This document shows positions 44,540 through 49,374 of a stretch of DNA of 49,374 nt, piece by piece. The stretch covers positions 1 to 49,374 of the forward strand of contig JAFVCA010000033.1 in NCBI GenBank assembly GCA_017479705.1. Reading direction: 5' to 3'. The notes beneath the pieces are model-generated. The model was not told the origin of the DNA and made no database searches. It saw nothing but the letters and a program-made list of their open reading frames with translations. The first letter of the stretch is position 1. Each line of letters begins with the position of its first letter. Source of the DNA: Bacteroidales bacterium. GTDB lineage: Bacteria; Bacteroidota; Bacteroidia; Bacteroidales; P3. Both the position numbers and the translations under genes were made by a program.

Positions 44540-44676
44540 AGGTCAAAATTTGCCTGTTCTATTCCTGTTATTACCGTCTGTTCAATTGTTATTGTACCAT
44601 CACGCTGAGCCAGTTTTAGCAACTCGTCAAACTTCTGCAATAGCCCCCGAAACCGCAATAGCTGTATTTTGGTATA
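44536..44676 (-). pseudogene. Short open frame upstream of the XRE gene, probable toxin-gene remnant
   Basis: Open for 46 codons without ATG (RFRGLLQKFDELLKLAQRDG and TITIEQTVITGIEQANFDL), ending in a TGA that overlaps the XRE start by four bases. The coupling implies a former operon partner. Too short to assign a family; could start at a TTG as a small protein. Confidence 0.35.
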
Positions 44677-44707
44677 TTAGCAATGAAAATCAACACTTTA
44701 TGGCATT

Positions 44708-44730
44708 AAAAAAGCCCCTTTGTAGGGGCT
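44708..44730 (-). terminator. Terminator of the tRNA-Val pair
   Basis: Minus strand AGCCCCT, 4-base loop, AGGGGCT (44713-44730), then TTTTTT. It is 7 bases from the tRNA end. Confidence 0.88.
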
Positions 44731-44736
44731 TCTCTG

Positions 44737-44811
44737 TGGTCTGTGGCAGATTCGAACTGTCGACCTCTTCCGTGTGAAGGAAGCGCTCTGAACCAACTGA
44801 GCTAACAGACC
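44737..44811 (-). tRNA. tRNA-Val (anticodon CAC)
   Basis: Acceptor GGTCTGT/ACAGACC is perfect. The anticodon stem CTTCC/GGAAG encloses TTCACAC, giving CAC (valine, GUG). T loop TTCGAAT. Discriminator A at 44737; CCA not encoded. Confidence 0.93.
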
Positions 44812-44860
44812 CTTTAGAAAAGAAGCGGAGGTCTGCGGCCTCCGTCCTGTTCCCTGATGG

Positions 44861-44935
44861 TGATCTGTAACAGATTTGAACTGTTGACCTCTTGCCTGTC
44901 AAGCAAGCGCTCTAAACCAACTGAGCTAACAGATC
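44861..44935 (-). tRNA. tRNA-Val (anticodon GAC)
   Basis: Acceptor GATCTGT/ACAGATC is perfect. The anticodon stem CTTGC/GCAAG encloses TTGACAG, giving GAC (valine, GUC/GUU). T loop TTCAAAT. Discriminator A at 44861. It is 49 bases upstream of, and co-transcribed with, tRNA-Val(CAC). Confidence 0.93.
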
Positions 44936-44979
44936 ATTTTTGCTTTTTAGGGTGCCTCCGTATCTCTCGAAAGCGGGTG

Positions 44980-45010
44980 CAAAAGTACGAACTTTTTTCG
45001 AACTGGCAAA
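44980..45010 (-). promoter_or_regulatory. Consensus promoter of the tRNA-Val pair
   Basis: Minus strand TTTG (45007-45010), 19 bases, TACTTTTG (44980-44987), 44 bases before the first tRNA. Between here and the rsmG stop (45191) nothing else is seen. Confidence 0.82.
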
Positions 45011-45190
45011 ATTTTTTTGCCAAAAAGATTGCAACAGGCTGATTGATAGTGGCAGATTTTTTTGTCTGAGACGGTTTTTCGCGTGGTTTTTCGGATGGCT
45101 TTTGGGTGGATTTTCTGGTTTTTGGGGGTGAACCTGTTGGATTTGACAGAGCGAAGAGCGATGGACGGGATAGAGCGGGATGGTCCCCGA

Positions 45191-45820
45191 CTATAGAGGG
45201 AGGTGGATTACTTGTTTGGCTTCAAAGTAGTCCTCGGTGAAGAAGTCGGAGATGGGCCATGTGCGGACTTTCTTCCGGAAGGGGGCGAGTTCGGCAGTAA
45301 GGTCGCCGCCTTTGAGATAGAGGATGCCGTTGCGCAGCTTGTGGTACTGGACGTCGGAGACCTTGCCGCGAACCCACTGGGTGAATTGCGAGAGGTCGGT
45401 GACGGCCCGCGAGACGACAAAGTCAAAATCGCCCTGCACCTGCTCGGCACGGATCTGCTCGGCACGTACATTTTGGAGGCCGAGCTGCTCCACCACATCC
45501 TGCACCACTTTTATCTTCTTCCCGATGGAGTCGACAAGATAGAACTTGGCATCCGGGAAAAGGATGGCCAAGGGGATGCCCGGAAAGCCGCCGCCGGTGC
45601 CGACATCAAGCACCTCCGCCATTGTCTTAAAAGGTTGCACTTTGGCGATGGCAAGGCTGTGAAGAACATGGTGTTCATAGAAATGGTCCATGTCCTTGCG
45701 GGAGATGACGTTGATTTTGGCGTTCCAGTCTTGGTAAAGCGGCAATAGAGCGGCAAACTGTTCTTTTTGCCGCTCTGTCACATGAGGAAAATATTTCAGG
45801 ACCGATTCTACACCATCCAT
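45191..45820 (-). CDS. rsmG: 16S rRNA (guanine527-N7)-methyltransferase RsmG
   Basis: 209 residues. Motifs: NVISRKDMDHFYEHHVLHSLAI, SAM loop VLDVGTGGGFPGIPLAILFP, FYLVDSIGKKIKVVQDVV, then FDFVVSRAVTDLSQFTQWV and LYLKGGDL. Methylates G527 of 16S rRNA. Starts 3 bases after the rpoD stop. Confidence 0.95.
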   Translation of the reverse strand: MDGVESVLKYFPHVTERQKEQFAALLPLYQDWNAKINVISRKDMDHFYEHHVLHSLAIAKVQPFKTMAEVLDVGTGGGFPGIPLAILFPDAKFYLVDSIGKKIKVVQDVVEQLGLQNVRAEQIRAEQVQGDFDFVVSRAVTDLSQFTQWVRGKVSDVQYHKLRNGILYLKGGDLTAELAPFRKKVRTWPISDFFTEDYFEAKQVIHLPL

Positions 45821-45823
45821 AGG

Positions 45824-46684
45824 CTACAAGTAGGCTTGAAGGTGCTTGCTCTTGCTGCTGACGCGGAGACGCTTGATGCCTTTCTCTTTGATTTGGCGCA
45901 CACGCTCGCGGGTGAGGCCAAACTTCATGGCAATCTCGTCGAGGCTCAGGGCGTGGGGAAGCCCGATGCCGAAATACATCTTGATGACCTCGCGCTCATA
46001 CTCGGTGAGGGTGGAGAGGGCGCGCTCAATCTCCTGCGAGAGGGATTCCTGCATCAGGGCACTGTCAGTGGGCGGTGTATCCTCGTTGGGCAGCACGTCG
46101 ACAAAGTTGACATCCTCGTCAGCCACAAGGGGTGCGTCAATGGAGATATGGCGACCCGAAATGCCAAGGATGCTTTTGATTTTCTCCTCGGGGATATCGA
46201 GCATGTCGGCCAGTTCCTCCTCCGACGGGGGGCGCTCCAGTTCCTGCTCCAGACGGCTGATTTCCTTCTTGAGCTTATTCAGGGCGCCAAGCTGGTTAGA
46301 GGGAAGGCGGACAATGCGGGAGTTCTCGGCAATGGCCTGAAGGATGGACTGGCGGATCCACCAAACGGCATAGGAGATAAACTTGAAGCCACGGGTTTCG
46401 TCAAAACGCTTGGCCGCTTTGATAAGGCCTACATTGCCCTCGTTGATGAGGTCGGGCAGACTGAGCCCCTGGTTTTGGTACTGCTTGGCCACAGAAACCA
46501 CGAAACGGAGGTTGGCCTTGGTGAGGCGGTCGAGGGCTTCCTGGTCGCCGGTCTTGATGCGCTGCGCCAGCCGCACCTCCTCTTCGGGGGTGAGCAGTTC
46601 CTCGCTACAGATGTCCTGCAGATACTTGTCCAGCGACTTGATGTCGCGGTTGGTGATGGAATGTGTAATTTTTAATTGTCTCAT
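45824..46684 (-). CDS. rpoD: Primary RNA polymerase sigma factor (Bacteroidetes sigma-70 type)
   Basis: 286 residues from ATG 46684 ([20 protein letters not shown]); an in-frame ATG 63 bases upstream is rejected because known Bacteroidetes factors begin here. Region 1.2 [25 protein letters not shown]; region 2 [57 protein letters not shown]; region 3; region 4 [26 protein letters not shown]. It lacks region 1.1 and is short, as usual for this phylum, matching the TTTG/TAnnTTTG promoters throughout the window. Confidence 0.96.
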   Translation of the reverse strand: MRQLKITHSITNRDIKSLDKYLQDICSEELLTPEEEVRLAQRIKTGDQEALDRLTKANLRFVVSVAKQYQNQGLSLPDLINEGNVGLIKAAKRFDETRGFKFISYAVWWIRQSILQAIAENSRIVRLPSNQLGALNKLKKEISRLEQELERPPSEEELADMLDIPEEKIKSILGISGRHISIDAPLVADEDVNFVDVLPNEDTPPTDSALMQESLSQEIERALSTLTEYEREVIKMYFGIGLPHALSLDEIAMKFGLTRERVRQIKEKGIKRLRVSSKSKHLQAYL

Positions 46685-46784
46685 AGCTGATATTTCAGTT
46701 CCACACTTCTTTCCCCTCATAACGTCAAAATTGCAAAAAAGTTTCACGAGAGCAAAAAAAAAGTTGTTAATTCTTTTTTAAGAG

Positions 46785-46815
46785 ATTGAAGTTTCAAAAA
46801 AAAGACGTAAATTTG
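46785..46815 (+). promoter_or_regulatory. Promoter of ffh
   Basis: ATTG (46785-46788), 19 bases, TAAATTTG (46808-46815), 28 bases before the ffh ATG. It lies in the divergent rpoD/ffh gap. For rpoD only a weak CAATTTTG (minus strand, near 46725-46732) is seen. Confidence 0.65.
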
Positions 46816-46843
46816 CACTTTCAACCGAACGAGAACAAGACCT

Positions 46844-48166
46844 ATGTTTGAAAGTATTAGTAGCAAGATAGAGAAAGCGTTACACACGCTTAAAGGCAAG
46901 GGAAGCATCACCGACATCAACATCGCCGAAACCGTGAAAGAGGTGCGCAAGGCGTTGTTGGATGCCGATGTGAGCTATCCGATAGCAAAGGAATTCACCG
47001 ACAAAGTGAAGGCCGAAGCCTTGGGGCGAAACGTCATCCAGAGCATTGAGCCCGGACAGTTGATGGTGAAGATTGTGCACGAGAAACTGACCGAACTGAT
47101 GGGCAGTGCGGCGGTGGACATCAACACCAAGGGCACACCGGCCATCATCCTGATAGCAGGTTTGCAAGGCTCCGGCAAGACCACTTTCTCAGCCAAGCTT
47201 GCCCACTACCTCAAGACCAAGAAGAACAAGAGCGTCATGCTGGTGGCGGGCGACGTCTACCGTCCCGCCGCCATCAGCCAGCTGCAGACCTTAGGCCAGC
47301 AGATACAGGTGCCCGTCTTCACCGAAGAGGGCAACAGCGACCCCATCGACATCGCCACCAAGGCCATCCGCGACGCACGGATGAAGGGCACCAACGTTGT
47401 CATCGTCGATACGGCAGGACGACTGGCCGTCGACGAAGAGATGATGAACGAGATTTCAGGCCTGAAACAGTCTCTCAAACCCCAGGAGACCCTCTTTGTG
47501 GTCGACGCCATGACCGGCCAGGATGCCGTGAACACCGCCAAAGCCTTCAACGACCGCTTGGACTTCGACGGCGTGGTGCTGACCAAACTGGACGGCGACA
47601 CCCGCGGCGGTGCGGCCCTCACCATCCGCTACTCCGTGCAGAAGCCCATCAAATTCGTCGGCATCGGCGAGAAGATGGAAGCCCTTGACGTGTTCCACCC
47701 CGACCGTATGGCCAGCCGAATCTTAGGCATGGGCGACGTGGTCTCCCTCGTGGAACGCGCCCAAGAGCAATACGACGAGGAGGAAGCCCGCAAGATACAA
47801 AAGAAACTCATCCACAACGAATACAACTTCGAAGACTTCCTTTCGCAAATAGGCCAGGTGAAGAAAATGGGCAGCATGAAAGACCTCATCGGCATGATTC
47901 CCGGCATGGACAAGCTGACCAAGAACGTGGAAATTACCGACGATGCCTTCAAACCCATCGAGTCCATGATTGGCAGCATGACCCCCTACGAGCGCCGCAA
48001 CCCCAACTGCCTGAACGGCAGCCGCAAGCAGCGCATTGCCGCGGGCAGCGGCCATTCCATCCAGGACGTCAACCGCTTCGTCAAGCAGTTCGAAGAGACC
48101 CGCAAGATGATGAAAGCAGTGAGTTCAAAGGGCAAACCTCCCCGGCTGCCCAAACGCCACAGATAA
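46844..48166 (+). CDS. ffh: Signal recognition particle protein Ffh (SRP54)
   Basis: 440 residues. N domain MFESISSKIEKALHTLKGKG; G domain with LQGSGKTTFSAKLA, VMLVAGDVYRPAAISQL, VVIVDTAGRLAVDEEMM, TKLDGDTRGGAAL and FVGIGEKMEALDVFHPDRMASRILGMGD; methionine-rich M domain (QIGQVKKMGSMKDLIGMIPGM, GSGHSIQDVNRFVKQFEETRKMMK). Binds SRP RNA and signal sequences of nascent membrane proteins. Confidence 0.97.
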   Translation: MFESISSKIEKALHTLKGKGSITDINIAETVKEVRKALLDADVSYPIAKEFTDKVKAEALGRNVIQSIEPGQLMVKIVHEKLTELMGSAAVDINTKGTPAIILIAGLQGSGKTTFSAKLAHYLKTKKNKSVMLVAGDVYRPAAISQLQTLGQQIQVPVFTEEGNSDPIDIATKAIRDARMKGTNVVIVDTAGRLAVDEEMMNEISGLKQSLKPQETLFVVDAMTGQDAVNTAKAFNDRLDFDGVVLTKLDGDTRGGAALTIRYSVQKPIKFVGIGEKMEALDVFHPDRMASRILGMGDVVSLVERAQEQYDEEEARKIQKKLIHNEYNFEDFLSQIGQVKKMGSMKDLIGMIPGMDKLTKNVEITDDAFKPIESMIGSMTPYERRNPNCLNGSRKQRIAAGSGHSIQDVNRFVKQFEETRKMMKAVSSKGKPPRLPKRHR

Positions 48167-48222
48167 TCCACGCAACGACGAATAAAGATTATTAACCCAC
48201 CGACAATACAAAACCACTTCCC

Positions 48223-49104
48223 ATGTTTCAATTATTAGACGGCAAAGCCTTATCCACCCAAATCAAAGAAGAAATCGCAACCGAAGTGCGCCACCTCATG
48301 GCCGAGGGGCACCGCACCCCACATCTTGCCGCCGTCATCGTAGGCAACGATGGCGCCAGCCAGACCTATGTGGCCAACAAAGAAAAATCCAGCCACGAAG
48401 TGGGATACACCTCCTCGGTCTACCGCTACCCCGAGTGCACCACGGAGAAGGAACTCCTCGAATCCATCCACTTCCTCAACAACGACCCCGAAATCGACGG
48501 TTTCATTGTCCAGCTCCCCCTGCCCAAACACATCAACGAGCAGCATGTCATTGACGCCATCTCGCCGGACAAAGATGTCGACGGCTTCACAGCCATCAAC
48601 GTCGGTCGCATGGTGCTGGGCGAAGAGGCCTTCGTCCCCGCCACCCCAATGGGCATCTGCACCCTCCTCAAACGCTATGGCATCGAGACCGCCGGCAAAC
48701 ACTGTGTCGTCATTGGGCGCAGCAACATCGTCGGCACCCCCGTGGCCAACCTCCTTTCGCGCAAAGGCTACGACTGCACCGTCACCCTCTGCCACAGCCG
48801 CACGCAGAACCTGGCTGAAATCACCCGCACCGCCGACATACTTGTAGTGGCCATCGGCAAGCCCGAATTTGTCACTGCCGACATGGTGAAACCCGGTGCC
48901 GTAGTCATTGACGTGGGCATCCACCGCATTCCCGACGAGAGCCGCAAGAGCGGCTATCGCATCATCGGCGATGTGAAGCACAGCGAAGTGGACAACCTCT
49001 GCAGCTGGGTCACCCCTGTTCCCGGTGGCGTAGGGCCCCTGACCATCATCTCCCTGCTGGAGAACACCATGAAAGCCTACAAGCGGAACCTCAACCTGAA
49101 ATAG
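48223..49104 (+). CDS. folD: Methylenetetrahydrofolate dehydrogenase/cyclohydrolase FolD
   Basis: 293 residues. Motifs: [28 protein letters not shown] with the catalytic lysine, [54 protein letters not shown] for NADP and [20 protein letters not shown]. Interconverts methylene-, methenyl- and formyl-tetrahydrofolate. Follows ffh by 56 bases. Confidence 0.97.
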   Translation: MFQLLDGKALSTQIKEEIATEVRHLMAEGHRTPHLAAVIVGNDGASQTYVANKEKSSHEVGYTSSVYRYPECTTEKELLESIHFLNNDPEIDGFIVQLPLPKHINEQHVIDAISPDKDVDGFTAINVGRMVLGEEAFVPATPMGICTLLKRYGIETAGKHCVVIGRSNIVGTPVANLLSRKGYDCTVTLCHSRTQNLAEITRTADILVVAIGKPEFVTADMVKPGAVVIDVGIHRIPDESRKSGYRIIGDVKHSEVDNLCSWVTPVPGGVGPLTIISLLENTMKAYKRNLNLK

Positions 49105-49130
49105 CATCCGCCCAAAGCTATACACACAAC

Positions 49131-49170
49131 TCCCCGCAATGGCCCTTTGACCTTTGCGGGGAAACTTTTT
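49131..49170 (+). terminator. Terminator of folD
   Basis: TCCCCGCAA (49131-49139) and TTGCGGGGA (49154-49162) form a perfect 9-bp stem, followed by AACTTTTTT. Confidence 0.85.
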
Positions 49171-49235
49171 TAAATTGAAAGGTGAAAATTGAAATTATCC
49201 TGTCGGGGATTCCGCTTAAAGCGAAATGTGGAATT

Positions 49236-49374
49236 ACCCCGTAGGGGTTTCCTCTTAGTAGAAAAGCCTTGCGCATCCATCATACCCCGTAGGGGTTTCC
49301 TCTTAGTAGAAAAGCCTTGCGCATCCATCATACCCCGTAGGGGTTTCCTCTTAGTAGAAAAGCCTTGCGCATCC
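49236..49374. repeat. 48-bp tandem array, cut by the window edge
   Basis: Identical 48-bp units start at 49236, 49284 and 49332. Each contains ACCCCGTAGGGG and CCTCTTAGTAGAAAAG. In reverse complement the core TTTCTACTAAGAGGAAACCC, followed by CTACGGGG, matches the TTCTACTGAGAGGAAAGCCC core of the array at 31822. There are no variable spacers. Confidence 0.9.

Overview
The window reads as chromosome of a Bacteroidales bacterium (Bacteroidota). The evidence is the promoter type (TTTG, 19-20 bases, then TAnnTTTG, repeated many times on both strands), the Bacteroidetes-type primary sigma factor of 286 residues, a type IX secretion (T9SS) C-terminal signal, fimbrillin-like lipoproteins with small partner peptides, and HU/CCDC81-SPOR and PorE-like envelope proteins. 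I cannot name the genus; a gut or oral Prevotellaceae-like lineage is a guess.

Layout. 1-1000: 3' end of an ISL3-family transposase followed by a repeat-rich non-coding stretch. 1009-12360: mostly housekeeping on the minus strand. A tRNA-Pro lies inside it, and a long probable operon runs deoxynucleoside kinase, kdsB, HU-SPOR protein, trmB, yebC, rsmI, mgtC, lon, PorE/OmpA-like protein. 12522-14249: a T9SS cargo protein. 14883-16034: a GHKL ATPase plus STAS-like (DUF4325) pair that looks like a partner-switch module. 16134-18093: glmM and a helical-repeat protein.

18300-27200 is an A+T-richer accessory island. It holds two AAA/DUF4143 ATPases, each preceded by direct repeats spaced 32-33 bp that run into the promoter. 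It also holds a structured RNA with its own promoter, three small envelope genes, and a 984-residue SF1 helicase with a C-terminal endonuclease-like domain (probable defence gene).

27202-39580: metabolic and envelope genes (iron alcohol dehydrogenase, lipoproteins, esterase, flavoproteins, M3 peptidase, PspC). They are interrupted by a 139-bp tandem array and by a 58-bp scar of the same IS seen at the left edge, which now supplies the start codon of a frameshifted flavoprotein gene. 39700-40560: a PIN-domain toxin-antitoxin module bracketed by two copies of the pspC 3' end. 40861-43150: fimbrillin-like lipoprotein with a small partner peptide. 43456-44935: mntP, an XRE regulator, and two tRNA-Val genes with a tRNA-end duplication that looks like an integration scar. 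45191-49104: rsmG, rpoD, ffh, folD. The right edge has a 48-bp tandem array related, in inverse orientation, to the 139-bp array.

The strongest candidates for something undescribed are the parallel promoter-repeat architecture of the two DUF4143 ATPases, the ATPase/STAS pair, and the structured RNA at 19768-19996. Nothing here was tested by search; family names come from motif reading.
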